DNA of 18,853 nucleotides from a bacterium. GTDB lineage: Bacteria > Bdellovibrionota > FAC87 > UBA2466. How positions within the stretch are numbered: the first letter of the stretch is position 1; every line of letters starts with the position of its first letter. Location of the stretch: NCBI GenBank assembly GCA_022842225.1, contig JALHPX010000007.1, positions 1-18,853 of the forward strand, read 5' to 3'. A model generated the notes under the pieces. That model did no database searches and was not told where the DNA came from. It saw only the letters and a program-made list of their open reading frames with translations. Position numbers and translations under genes: made by a program. This document shows, in pieces, positions 1 to 8,222 of the stretch.

Positions 1-620
1 TTGCCTTCGAAGGCCAGGCCCAGGCCTCGCTTTGGGATTGGCTCTGCCGAAGCCGTGTGGCGAGCCGGGGCGCTGAAGCGAAAGTGGCTGCGGTTACTTT
101 CGAAGGGCTAGCTAAAAGAGCGAAGGATGCAGAGGGAACGAAGCTTGTCGCCGCTTTGCGCGGGGATCGGTTTTATGAAGGCAATCCCTTTTCCTATATG
201 TCGGACTACCAACCTATCGCCACTATTCTCGGGCGTGGGGTGAGTAGTTTTGAGCGCACGATGTATCGGACGCTAGTCAATGTGCGGGCTTGGAATTCTG
301 GTTACGATGTTGTGCTTTATCGGGTGAAGCATGCCGATGATTCGCAGTCCGTTATTCTCGGAGCGAAACGGATGTCCTCTCCCTATGATGTGATGTTTAT
401 GGGCGGACCGGATATGCGCAAAGTACACCAGTCGGTCTATGTGGCGCAGGCGGATGGGAACTTTGGGGTTTATGAGTTTGAAGGTGGGGTTCTAAAGGAT
501 TCTTCGGTTACTTCGCACCCGCTGGGCGAAGCGGTGGATCAGTTTGTGAGCGAGTCGATTGCGAATCGGGGGTTCTATCGACTTAACCGCCCCGATGAAA
601 TCATTGTCGATCGTGGGTAA
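1..620 (+). CDS. 3' end of an unrecognised protein gene (5' end outside window)
   Basis: The reading frame is open from base 3 to the TAA at 618-620 with no in-frame stop, giving about 205 residues. I do not recognise the family. An in-frame GTG lies at 57, but it has no Shine-Dalgarno sequence and the frame stays open upstream of it, so the true start is probably outside the window. The visible part is soluble and mixed alpha/beta in character. It has no predicted membrane segment and no cysteine after the first few codons. It contains several aromatic/glycine-rich stretches (for example FYEGNPFSYMSDYQP and VMFMGGPDMRKVHQSVY) that resemble a compact globular domain rather than a low-complexity tail. 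No terminator is evident before the convergent tRNA-Cys gene. The coding call is firm; the function is unknown. Confidence 0.7.
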   Translation, partial: AFEGQAQASLWDWLCRSRVASRGAEAKVAAVTFEGLAKRAKDAEGTKLVAALRGDRFYEGNPFSYMSDYQPIATILGRGVSSFERTMYRTLVNVRAWNSGYDVVLYRVKHADDSQSVILGAKRMSSPYDVMFMGGPDMRKVHQSVYVAQADGNFGVYEFEGGVLKDSSVTSHPLGEAVDQFVSESIANRGFYRLNRPDEIIVDRG

Positions 621-726
621 CGTTCACCCCTAGTCTGCGTGAGCAGCCTGATACTACTTATCCCTCTAATCCATTATTTAAACTGACGTTATTGGGTGGT
701 TCGGGATTGCTATGGGATGATTATAA

Positions 727-796
<70 letters not shown>

Positions 797-805
797 GCAG
801 AGGTC

Positions 806-835
806 CTTATAGCGGCAGTCTGCCGCGCTTGGCAA
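806..835 (-). promoter_or_regulatory. Sigma70-like promoter of tRNA-Cys with a palindromic spacer
   Basis: On the minus strand a -35 box TTGCCA (plus 830-835) and a -10 box TATAAG (plus 806-811) are separated by 18 bases. Each matches the consensus at five of six positions. Transcription would begin near 799, about three bases before the mature tRNA end, as expected for a tRNA gene. The spacer contains a perfect 7+1+7 palindrome, GCGGCAG-T-CTGCCGC, at 812-826. The boxes and palindrome are seen directly; promoter activity is inferred. Confidence 0.65.
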
Positions 836-1024
836 CCGGCCTTCGCCGGGGCGAGCTAAGAATGACAAAGTGCAGGATCGCGGCCTGAAAAATCTTCCTA
901 CTAAATATTTTCGCTCGTGATAATCTAATAGAAGAGAGTAATTCTCCCCGAGCTTTTACGCTTAAAGTACTCCGATTTAGCAAAATCCCTAAAATCCAAA
1001 TCAAAGAACGAATGAGGACGAACC

Positions 1025-1711
1025 ATGTCATCTAAAATGGTCCGCCTGCACCGAGTGGCTAAACGCTACTCGTCTCAGCGATCCGCACTAAACGATGTCT
1101 CCTTTGACCTCCACCGAGGCGAGTTTGCGTACATCACCGGCGGCAATGGCGCAGGCAAAACGACCCTTTTAAAACTTCTCTTCGCAATGGAGCGCGCAAC
1201 CGAGGGCACTATCCTCGTCAACAACCGCGACTTGTCGATCATGCCCCAGGGCAAGGTCTATCAATACCGACGCGAAGTCGGATTCGTTTTCCAGGACTTT
1301 AAATTACTTCCTGATCTGACCATCTACGAAAACGTCAGCCTGCCGCTGGAGATTCGCAAGATGACTCGCCAGGAAGTCGATTACCGTGTGCGCGGCGTGC
1401 TCTCCCTCGTGGGACTCGGCGACCGGGCAACGGATTTTCCTCTGACCCTTTCGGGCGGAGAGCAACAGCGCGTGGCCATTGCCCGATCGATTGTCGGCAA
1501 ACCCAGCTTGCTCTTAGCCGACGAGCCTACCGGCAATCTAGATAGCCGCACGGCGCGCGATATCCTTTCTCTCTTCCGTGAAATCCACGAAATGGGAACC
1601 ACCGTCGTTATCGCCACTCACGACGAGCACTTGATGGAAGAATTCCCCGCGCGCGTTCTCGAGCTGCATTCGGGTCGAGTCGTGCGCGATAAGAACTCAC
1701 AGGAGCGCTAA
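1025..1711 (+). CDS. ftsE: Cell-division ABC transporter ATPase FtsE
   Basis: The 228-residue product is a single ABC ATPase domain of FtsE length. It has the Walker A motif GGNGAGKTT at residues 39-47, a Q-loop glutamine in FVFQDF (about 87-92), the signature LSGGEQQRVAIAR at 142-154, Walker B LLLADEP at 162-168 and the switch histidine in IATHD near 199. FtsE dimers bind FtsX and use ATP hydrolysis to drive periplasmic amidase activation at the septum. The ATG at 1025 has a GAGG ribosome-binding site about seven bases upstream. The next gene is ftsX, one base after the stop, which separates FtsE from other ABC ATPases of similar sequence. Confidence 0.95.
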   Translation: MSSKMVRLHRVAKRYSSQRSALNDVSFDLHRGEFAYITGGNGAGKTTLLKLLFAMERATEGTILVNNRDLSIMPQGKVYQYRREVGFVFQDFKLLPDLTIYENVSLPLEIRKMTRQEVDYRVRGVLSLVGLGDRATDFPLTLSGGEQQRVAIARSIVGKPSLLLADEPTGNLDSRTARDILSLFREIHEMGTTVVIATHDEHLMEEFPARVLELHSGRVVRDKNSQER

Positions 1712-1712
1712 G

Positions 1713-2600
1713 TTGAATACGCGAGCAGTGAAAAGGTTTGCGAGAGACTACACGCGACACCCCTGGTTGCATCTCGTCAGTGTCATGACCATTACCGGCG
1801 CGCTGTTTGTGCTGGGGATTTTTATGGTCAGCTACCACAACTTTGACCAGCTCGCGGCCAAGACCAACCCTCGCGTTACTGGTACCGCTTACTTAGTCGA
1901 TGGCCTTTCCACCGAAAAAGTCGACGAGCTTTATGAATCGATCGTTCTTGCTGAAGGCGTGCACAAAGCCGTCTTTAAAGACAAGAAGCAGGTTCTCTCG
2001 GAATTAGATTCTGTTTTGGGCAGTGCCTCGCTTGCGTCGGTTCCCGGCGGCGAGTTGTTCCCCGACGTTATTGAAATTGAATTAAAAGAAAACGTGAAGC
2101 CCGCTGCTGTCGAAGCGCTCACTGCCTCCTTGGCGCAAAAGCCCGGCATTTCTGAAGTGGATTTTTCGGATGGCTGGCTCGCGCAGTACCACAAACTCCG
2201 CGGCATTCTCAAAGGGGTGGGTATTGCGATGATGGTCGGGATGATGATCGCGTGCAGTATGATCATCGCCAATTTCATGGGAATGCGACACCAATCCCGT
2301 CGAGAAGAGATGGATATCGTGCAGTTGATGGGCGCACAGCGCTCGTTCATTCTGTGGCCGTTTTTGTGGGAAGGTATTTTGGAAGGGTTGCTAGCCGGTG
2401 TGATTAGTTTAGCTGCCCTTTATGTTTCCACCGTGGCGCTTTCGCACTACGCCTCCGTCCAGTGGTCGACGATTTTCGAAGGACACAAGCTCGTTTTCTT
2501 AGGCCCCGTGCAAGCCGGCATGCTGGGTTGTGTTGGTATGCTCATGGCACTCGGTGGCAGTCTGACAGTCTTCTTCCGCTTTCAATCCCAATCGAAGTGA
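1713..2600 (+). CDS. ftsX: Cell-division membrane protein FtsX
   Basis: The 295-residue product has the FtsX layout. A short basic cytoplasmic N-terminus is followed by TM1 at about 20-41, a periplasmic loop of roughly 120 residues, and three further TM segments at about 166-190, 211-246 and 260-288. The cytoplasmic motif REEMDIVQLMGA (about 197-208) before TM3 is the conserved FtsX/MacB-type signature. The start is a TTG one base after the ftsE stop; AGGAG in the end of ftsE provides the ribosome-binding site. The tight spacing implies translational coupling. FtsX passes FtsE's ATPase cycle across the inner membrane to the coiled-coil of an EnvC/PcsB/RipC-type partner, and the next gene encodes such a protein. 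Confidence 0.94.
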   Translation: MNTRAVKRFARDYTRHPWLHLVSVMTITGALFVLGIFMVSYHNFDQLAAKTNPRVTGTAYLVDGLSTEKVDELYESIVLAEGVHKAVFKDKKQVLSELDSVLGSASLASVPGGELFPDVIEIELKENVKPAAVEALTASLAQKPGISEVDFSDGWLAQYHKLRGILKGVGIAMMVGMMIACSMIIANFMGMRHQSRREEMDIVQLMGAQRSFILWPFLWEGILEGLLAGVISLAALYVSTVALSHYASVQWSTIFEGHKLVFLGPVQAGMLGCVGMLMALGGSLTVFFRFQSQSK

Positions 2601-2611
2601 GAACCCACTCC

Positions 2612-3799
2612 ATGCTTCGCGCCCTCAATGGATTTTTGATCCTTGCCTTCATTGGCGCGCCTTTTTGCGTCGCGGCGAGTTCGCCCAATCCCTTCAACCC
2701 TGCCGCTCGCGAACTCAAGCAGTTGCTGGACAAAGAAAAAGCCATTTACACCCAGCGTGAGGCCCAGCGCCGCGATGTCTTGGTTCGTCTGGATAACTTA
2801 AATCAAAATCAGAATCAGGTGCGAAAGCGCCTCAATCAGATTGCGCAAAGCCGCCAGGAACTCAATATGGCGGCCGACAATTTAAGCATCGAAGTGCAGA
2901 AGCAAAAAGAATCCGAAGCAGTTTCTAAACAACGCCTGCTCTTGCTCCTCAAGGTCGTCTACCGCGTACACCGCGACGGCATTGTGCGCTTTGCGATGTC
3001 GGGCAAGGACCTAGGCACCATGGTCAAGCGCGCGCGCGTTCTCTACCGCACCCTGCGAGCCAATAGCGGAGTCGCGGAGCAAATGCAGGCCCGTTCTCGT
3101 CGATTAGCGGAGAGTGAGACTCGTCTCACCGAAGCCCGCCAAAGCATGGTGCAACTGGAGAACGAATTGCGGGAGCAAGAAGGACTGCTTGGGACTTTTC
3201 TCGATCAAAAAAAACGCGTTCTTCGCCAGCTACAAGCCGATCAGGAGCGCTACCACGCTTTGAAAGATCAGTACCAGGTCGTGCAAGAAGAAGTGAAAGT
3301 GCTATTTGAAGGCATTGATAAAAAGGCTCCGGTCTTCATCGGCAGCCAGACGCAAAACCAGTCGCGCACACTTTTAGCTCCGGTCGAAAAAGGCAGTATC
3401 TCCAAACGATTTGGCCGCACGGTCCACGATAAATTCCGCACCGTCGTTGTGCACAAGGGTCTCGAGATTGAAGCCGAACACCGCAGCCCCGTGCGAGCAG
3501 TTGCCGAGGGCAAAGTTGAATTTGAAGGTTGGATCCGTGGGCTTGGCAACGTGGTCGTGATCCAACACGCTGGCTCCGATTTCTCGCTGAGCGCTCACTT
3601 ATTTGAAAGCAATGTAAAAGCAGGCGACGCCGTCACGCGCGGCCAATTGATTGGCAGCGTGGGCGACACGGGAACCAATTCCCGACCTGGTTTGTATTTT
3701 GAATTACGGCATCGCGGCAAGGCGGTCGATCCGCTGCCCATGTTTGAATTAGCTTCCGCTAAATCCCTCACGCAGCCTCTCGCCATTACCAACGACTAG
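2612..3799 (+). CDS. envC: EnvC-like periplasmic murein hydrolase activator (coiled coil + degenerate LytM)
   Basis: Starting at the ATG at 2612, 11 bases after ftsX, gives a 395-residue protein with a clean Sec signal peptide (residues 1 to about 22). The frame extends further upstream inside ftsX, but a start there would bury the signal peptide. Residues about 30-230 are a long charged Gln/Glu/Arg-rich coiled coil and residues about 254-375 are an M23/LytM domain. The fold is clear (VVIQHAGSDFSLSAHL, then KAGDAVTRGQLIGSVGDTG), but zinc ligands are lost. HxxxD reads HKGLE (281-285), and the HxH of GPHLHFE reads RPGLYFE, with Gly360 and Tyr362 replacing both histidines. This fits an EnvC-type activator of septal amidases rather than an endopeptidase. 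The gene converges on aceE with only 16 bases between stops. Confidence 0.9.
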   Translation: MLRALNGFLILAFIGAPFCVAASSPNPFNPAARELKQLLDKEKAIYTQREAQRRDVLVRLDNLNQNQNQVRKRLNQIAQSRQELNMAADNLSIEVQKQKESEAVSKQRLLLLLKVVYRVHRDGIVRFAMSGKDLGTMVKRARVLYRTLRANSGVAEQMQARSRRLAESETRLTEARQSMVQLENELREQEGLLGTFLDQKKRVLRQLQADQERYHALKDQYQVVQEEVKVLFEGIDKKAPVFIGSQTQNQSRTLLAPVEKGSISKRFGRTVHDKFRTVVVHKGLEIEAEHRSPVRAVAEGKVEFEGWIRGLGNVVVIQHAGSDFSLSAHLFESNVKAGDAVTRGQLIGSVGDTGTNSRPGLYFELRHRGKAVDPLPMFELASAKSLTQPLAITND

Positions 3800-3815
3800 G
3801 TTTGTTGACGATACG

Positions 3816-6611
3816 TTAGTGACGATAAGTAAGCGGAGCGGACTCGTTTTCCGCGGCCACTTCTGTCGTGGCTTCCACGACTTCTTTTGCCACTACGAAC
3901 TTCTCTTCCGCCGCTTCCTTCAACAACTCTTCGGTCTCTTCCACAATCGATTCCGAATCGATGCCATGGTACGCAAAGATGTCCCAGGTTGTTCCCGACT
4001 TGGAAGTTTTGCGAATCGCCAAGCATTTCTGCTTCACGCCCACAATCGAGCCAATATTATCGAGCAATCCTGGCTCGCCGTCGTGAACCGAGAGCACAGG
4101 CACTCGCGAAGATTGCAGCGAATAAAAATCGGCAATCGTCTGAATGCGCGCGCCTTTTTCTGGATTGAGATAAAGCGCTCCGGAAATATCCAAACCGTGC
4201 TTCAGGTGCGAGTAACCATCGTGGTACGCGTAGTTGCCCAAGAGCAAGTCTGGGCTGGTGACGATGTACACGTTGGCATAGATGCCCTTCTCCAATAGCG
4301 CATCCGACGCGCGGAGAGCTTCGGTACCCAGGGCACCCATGGCAAACAGGTGCACCACGTTGTCGCCCGGACGGTAGTCTTCATACCCGCGGTAATCGAC
4401 GAGGGCATAACCACCCTTCATCGCGTGCTCGCGGATGGTCTCTAAGATTTCGCCATCTGCGATTGGCGCCGAATCTTTTTCCGTTTGGCGCGACAGAGTC
4501 TCGGGAGGTGTCGACTTAAAGCGGTATTGCCGGCGCGTTCTCTCGAGCAATTCCTTTTGCACCACGCCCTTGGTCACGCAGCGGATGATTGCTGCTTCGC
4601 GCTCACCGTCCGCGGCAGTGAAATGGCGTTTCAAAGTGTCCGCCAAAATCCACTCGAGTTCCTTGGCAAAAAACGGTTCCCAGGTAATGCAGTTAGGCAT
4701 TTGGAAATCGCTCTTCCACGAATGCTGCGCGCCTTCCGGGGCCAGCGTCACGCCAGACGGCGTGCCGAGCGTCGCGAAATGCGAATGCCAGTAAACGTTG
4801 TAATAGAGCTGATCATGGCAACGTTTAATGAAGAAATCGTAAATCGTCATCGCCGGATAGAACGGGAGTCCTACCCACTGATCTAACTTGCCAAAAGATC
4901 CAACAGCCGACATGCAATTGCCCTCGGCAATCTCAAAGCGCAAGTGCGCGCTTTTGGCGTTTTGGTTAGGAACGACGTCGGGAGCTTTTGCATCCTTTAC
5001 ATTAAACAGCTTTTCGAAATCTTCTTGGCCGATATCGCCGTAAAGCTTGCCGTTCATATTGGGGCTCGTGTTCGTAGAGCTGCCCACGTCGGGTGCCATG
5101 GTGAGGAAAAAAGGCGCGACCTTTGCCCAGGCCTTTTCGGTTTCCGTTTCCGCATGGCCCTGATGCAGACGATCTAATTTCGCTGCAATTTGTCCCCACA
5201 TCCATTGGGTGTGTGCGACGGGTGCGAATTTCAACGCCGAGATATCAAAATCCACTGGGAAATCGATCTCACGCGCTTTTTCGCGGTAAGACTCGCGGCG
5301 TTCGGCAATTTCTTCGATCAGGCGCGAAACGCCCATCGTCACTTCTTCTTTGCGCTTGGCGAGCAATTCCGCTTCTGGCGTGCCCTCATCAAATTCCGCA
5401 AAGGGATCTTGGGTGTTCATGCCTAAGCGATTTGCCATCTCATCCAGCTCATCGCGCTCTGGCATAGCCGAGTGATTGCCCGACATGGCTTGGCAACGCA
5501 GGCCATGGCCCTTGATGGTGTAGGGGACGATTAAAGTCGGATTTCCCTTGGAGGCTTGTGCTTCACGGAATGCTTCGACCAGTACCTCTAAGTCGTGGCC
5601 AGCCAGATTATAGAAAGCAGCGTGCAGCTCTTCGTCCGAAAGGCTGCTTAGGAATTTTTTCAGCTTCGCCGATTTGTCGTCGAGACGTTTGCGAATCAAT
5701 TTAATATCGTTCGACGCCAACAATCCTTGCAGCTCGAAATCAGGAAGCTCCTCATCCAACACGCGTTGGAATTCCTCGCCGCCCGGTTTTTTAAAAAGCG
5801 CCTGGCGAATCTTGCCGTGCTTCAGGAGCACAGGCTTCCAACCGTTGGCTTTTGCGATCATCAAAATCCGTTCGGCGTCGTTGCAACCCATCGCCTCTTC
5901 ATTGATGATCCGGGTGCCGTCGAGATTTTGGCGGTTATAGTCGACGATCCAAACCACTCGCTTTAACTGGCGATCGCCCGCATCGGGCATCGCTTCCATC
6001 AGCGAGCCCTCGCGGAATTCAGAGTCGCCCATCAAGCACCAGAAAGTCGGGTCTTCTGGAATCTCCATGCCGTGGTCGTTGGCGTAGTCATAAGCCAGCG
6101 CCATATACAAAGCATTTACCGGCGGAATACCCACCGAGCCGGATGGGAAATAGCGGAAGCCATCGGGATCGGCTTCGGCGTGATACGACTGAAACACCGG
6201 GTCGCCTTCTGGCGAATAGTGCCGCAGGTGTTTCATCGCCAGCTTGCGGCGCTCGGTTTCCATCAACGAGCCATCTTTTTCGCGGAAGTTATGCATCAAG
6301 TGATTGAGCGCATGATCCATTGGCGAAATGTGGGGCTTAAAAGCAAAATAATCTTCCGGTTTACGAAGCACTAAGTGGATGGCCGCCAGGATGTGTTTGG
6401 AAGAAGCGCAAGCAGAAGGGTGGCCCCCGACTTTGGGTTCGCCCTTCTCTTTGACGTCGCGGCTATTCGCGGCATCGATCATTTCGAGCGCCATGTAGTA
6501 GGCCCGGTCGACAATGCGATTTAAAACCGCGTAGTCCGGTTTGGCCGAGCTAGAGGGCCCAGACACGACTTTGGATGCACGTTGGGGGGCAGCAGATTTC
6601 TTGTTTTTCAT
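3816..6611 (-). CDS. aceE: AceE-type (homodimeric) pyruvate dehydrogenase E1-like thiamine-diphosphate enzyme
   Basis: The 931-residue product aligns from memory along its length with homodimeric AceE-class E1 enzymes. GGHPS (62-66) and the PHISP motif (His94) match the active-site region. The thiamine-diphosphate/Mg motif GDSE...N runs from about 195 to 232 and ends in DYNRQNLDG. The pyrimidine-domain segment is LRFEIAEGN (557-565), and PEGAQHSWKSDFQMPNCITWEP (about 625-646) corresponds to the E. coli GLQH...IPNC region. E1 decarboxylates pyruvate and acetylates the lipoyl group of E2. The first about 25 residues and the Glu/Ala-rich last about 45 residues look like tails. No E2 or E3 gene is adjacent, so the substrate is inferred from the family. 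The start lacks a clear Shine-Dalgarno. It may be the last gene of upp-def-aceE. Confidence 0.85.
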   Translation of the reverse strand: MKNKKSAAPQRASKVVSGPSSSAKPDYAVLNRIVDRAYYMALEMIDAANSRDVKEKGEPKVGGHPSACASSKHILAAIHLVLRKPEDYFAFKPHISPMDHALNHLMHNFREKDGSLMETERRKLAMKHLRHYSPEGDPVFQSYHAEADPDGFRYFPSGSVGIPPVNALYMALAYDYANDHGMEIPEDPTFWCLMGDSEFREGSLMEAMPDAGDRQLKRVVWIVDYNRQNLDGTRIINEEAMGCNDAERILMIAKANGWKPVLLKHGKIRQALFKKPGGEEFQRVLDEELPDFELQGLLASNDIKLIRKRLDDKSAKLKKFLSSLSDEELHAAFYNLAGHDLEVLVEAFREAQASKGNPTLIVPYTIKGHGLRCQAMSGNHSAMPERDELDEMANRLGMNTQDPFAEFDEGTPEAELLAKRKEEVTMGVSRLIEEIAERRESYREKAREIDFPVDFDISALKFAPVAHTQWMWGQIAAKLDRLHQGHAETETEKAWAKVAPFFLTMAPDVGSSTNTSPNMNGKLYGDIGQEDFEKLFNVKDAKAPDVVPNQNAKSAHLRFEIAEGNCMSAVGSFGKLDQWVGLPFYPAMTIYDFFIKRCHDQLYYNVYWHSHFATLGTPSGVTLAPEGAQHSWKSDFQMPNCITWEPFFAKELEWILADTLKRHFTAADGEREAAIIRCVTKGVVQKELLERTRRQYRFKSTPPETLSRQTEKDSAPIADGEILETIREHAMKGGYALVDYRGYEDYRPGDNVVHLFAMGALGTEALRASDALLEKGIYANVYIVTSPDLLLGNYAYHDGYSHLKHGLDISGALYLNPEKGARIQTIADFYSLQSSRVPVLSVHDGEPGLLDNIGSIVGVKQKCLAIRKTSKSGTTWDIFAYHGIDSESIVEETEELLKEAAEEKFVVAKEVVEATTEVAAENESAPLTYRH

Positions 6612-6672
6612 CGGGCCGCAGTCTAGATGACACGCCCGGGTCTAGCAAACTTTTCGAGCTGGCAATGGCCAG

Positions 6673-7218
6673 TTACTCGGCTTCTTCGGGGTCGAAATCG
6701 CCTTCAGAGTGGTAGCGCTGGAATTCCCGGTTAAAGGCCAGCTGGCTCAAATCATCCATGCGGTCGATGTAGAGTTTACCCAGTAAATGGTCGCACTCGT
6801 GCTGGATGACCGTGGCGGCAAATCCATCGGCCGTGAAACTGAGTTTTTCGCCCTTTTGGTTTAGGGCCGTGACCGAGACTTTATTGGGCCGGGTCACTTT
6901 TCCGCGCAATCCCGGGAGGCTCAGGCAACCTTCCCAGTAGGATGAAGTTTCGTCCGTAATCGGCTTAATGACCGGGTTCACCAGGCAAAGTAGGTAGGCC
7001 TTTTCCTTAGGGTTAAAGTCCCAAACCATCACCAAAATCTGCTTACTGATGTGAATCTGAGGGGCAGCTAACCCTCTGCCATCGTACTCATGCATGGTTT
7101 CTACCATGTCCCCAATCAGAGCTTGAAACTCGGGGGTATTGATTTCCGCTTCGGATACAGGCTTTGCGACTTCGCGCAAAACCGGGTTACCCATCACGGC
7201 TACTTTACGAATGGCCAT
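6673..7218 (-). CDS. def: Peptide deformylase
   Basis: The 181-residue protein has the three diagnostic peptide deformylase motifs in order: GRGLAAPQ (47-54), EGCLS (96-100, metal-ligand Cys98) and QHECDH (139-144, with the HExxH metal and catalytic residues). The enzyme removes the N-formyl group from nascent proteins using Fe2+ or a similar metal. The length is normal and the C-terminal acidic tail (SEGDFDPEEAE) is short. The gene begins 19 bases after upp and is followed 61 bases later by aceE on the same strand, so co-transcription is likely. A fmt gene, a common neighbour of def, is not in the window. Confidence 0.96.
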   Translation of the reverse strand: MAIRKVAVMGNPVLREVAKPVSEAEINTPEFQALIGDMVETMHEYDGRGLAAPQIHISKQILVMVWDFNPKEKAYLLCLVNPVIKPITDETSSYWEGCLSLPGLRGKVTRPNKVSVTALNQKGEKLSFTADGFAATVIQHECDHLLGKLYIDRMDDLSQLAFNREFQRYHSEGDFDPEEAE

Positions 7219-7237
7219 TTCTCTCTACGCTCCTACT

Positions 7238-8047
7238 TTAAACATAAGCATTATTGATTACTTCTCCAAGGCCACCAGCACCAGGGACGATGTAATGCTT
7301 CGCATTAAGGCCCTTTTCTCGGTCCCAATGCGTTCCGGGTATGGTTTGTAGCACGTCTTTAGGACTTAATCCTCGGTCGAGTCTCAGCGCGAAAATATGC
7401 AGGTTAGGGTAACGCGGGACCAAATGGCGCAGATACTCAGGGGTTACGATTAAATGCAGCGCGAGCACTGCCTTGGGGGTGCCGTGCTTGGAGTAAACGT
7501 CCATCGCCGTATCAATCGTGGAGCCGGTAGCGCCCATCGGATCGGGAATAAGCAAATAGGAATCGTTGATATCGCCGCCGATTTTCACGCCGGCCAGATT
7601 GGTGCCAATCACCCGCTCGCTCTCGTCGACTTTGCGATTGATGGCGATGTGATCTTGGCGCACGCCCTGCGGATCCAAAAGATAATTGAGCGAATCGTAG
7701 CAGAGCTGTGACGGCACCGTGCCGGCGCGGGCGAGATTCACGCAGACTGCTTTGGTGGAAGTATCCAGCACCGAGGCTTCAAACTCCCCCTCGGGGTGCA
7801 TCGAGTGCATCCGGGATTGAATCTTGCGCGTAGTAGTAGGGAAGCTTGCGTTCACGGCAATGCGCAGCAGCCCGCGGTACAGAGTATCGAGATACATATT
7901 TACCCAGGGCTGGGTGCACTCGGGGGCGCAGAGTCGCGCTAAAATCGAAAACAAAAACGGATCGGAGATAAGGTGCACTCGGTTGCCGTACCGGTGTTCC
8001 ATCTCGGGGATTTTGAAAGCGCTCCGACTGTACTGGATATCCTGCAT
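7238..8047 (-). CDS. upp: Uracil phosphoribosyltransferase-like protein
   Basis: The 269-residue protein carries UPRT hallmarks. These are the PRPP-binding loop LIPDPMGATGSTIDT (about 166-180; compare IVDPMLATGGS), an ARAG segment near 106-109, and the C-terminal uracil-binding motif YIVPGAGGLGE (252-262; compare YIIPGLGDAGD). The reaction is uracil + PRPP to UMP + PPi. I place the start at the ATG at 8047 because GGAGG (plus 8052-8056) lies four bases upstream. An upstream in-frame start at 8116 would add 23 residues of cysteine- and basic-rich sequence lacking a ribosome-binding site. The protein is about 60 residues longer than E. coli Upp, with extra N-terminal sequence, so it is a divergent branch and the substrate is probable rather than certain. 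Confidence 0.85.
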   Translation of the reverse strand: MQDIQYSRSAFKIPEMEHRYGNRVHLISDPFLFSILARLCAPECTQPWVNMYLDTLYRGLLRIAVNASFPTTTRKIQSRMHSMHPEGEFEASVLDTSTKAVCVNLARAGTVPSQLCYDSLNYLLDPQGVRQDHIAINRKVDESERVIGTNLAGVKIGGDINDSYLLIPDPMGATGSTIDTAMDVYSKHGTPKAVLALHLIVTPEYLRHLVPRYPNLHIFALRLDRGLSPKDVLQTIPGTHWDREKGLNAKHYIVPGAGGLGEVINNAYV

Positions 8048-8071
8048 GAAACCTCCGGGGTGTCGCTTCTT

Positions 8072-8100
8072 GCAATAAAGCCAATGGGCGCAGATGACAA
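8072..8100 (-). promoter_or_regulatory. Possible promoter of upp-def-aceE
   Basis: On the minus strand TTGTCA (plus 8095-8100, five of six to the -35 consensus) is followed after 17 bases by TATTGC (plus 8072-8077, three of six to the -10 consensus). It lies about 25 bases before the upp start, leaving room for the GGAGG ribosome-binding site. The weak -10 makes this tentative. Confidence 0.3.
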
Positions 8101-8128
8101 CGGCGATATCCCCCACGCCTCTCTAGGA

Positions 8129-8146
8129 AGCCCGCTGCAACGGGCT
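8129..8146. repeat. Inverted repeat in the divergent upp / exonuclease intergenic region
   Basis: AGCCCG-CTGCAA-CGGGCT is a perfect 6-bp-armed inverted repeat with a six-base centre, which itself contains TGCA. It lies in the 175-base region between the divergent upp and exonuclease genes, just before a TTGACC (8159-8164) that could be the -35 box of the exonuclease/tgt unit. It has no U-tract on either side, so it is more likely an operator or RNA hairpin than a terminator. Function is not established. Confidence 0.35.
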
Positions 8147-8222
8147 ACTCGGTGCATCTTGACCGCCCCAACCCCATTCACTAGCACTAGAAAGAGCTTC
8201 ATAAAAAATTCGGCAGGGAATC

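Noticed and set aside
2462..2611. 50-codon N-terminal extension of the EnvC-like gene
   Set aside because: It overlaps the end of ftsX and would place the signal peptide inside the protein. The ATG at 2612 gives a proper signal peptide at the N-terminus.
8048..8116. Upstream start for the upp-like gene
   Set aside because: The ATG at 8047 has GGAGG at ideal spacing. The extension has no ribosome-binding site and overlaps likely promoter boxes.
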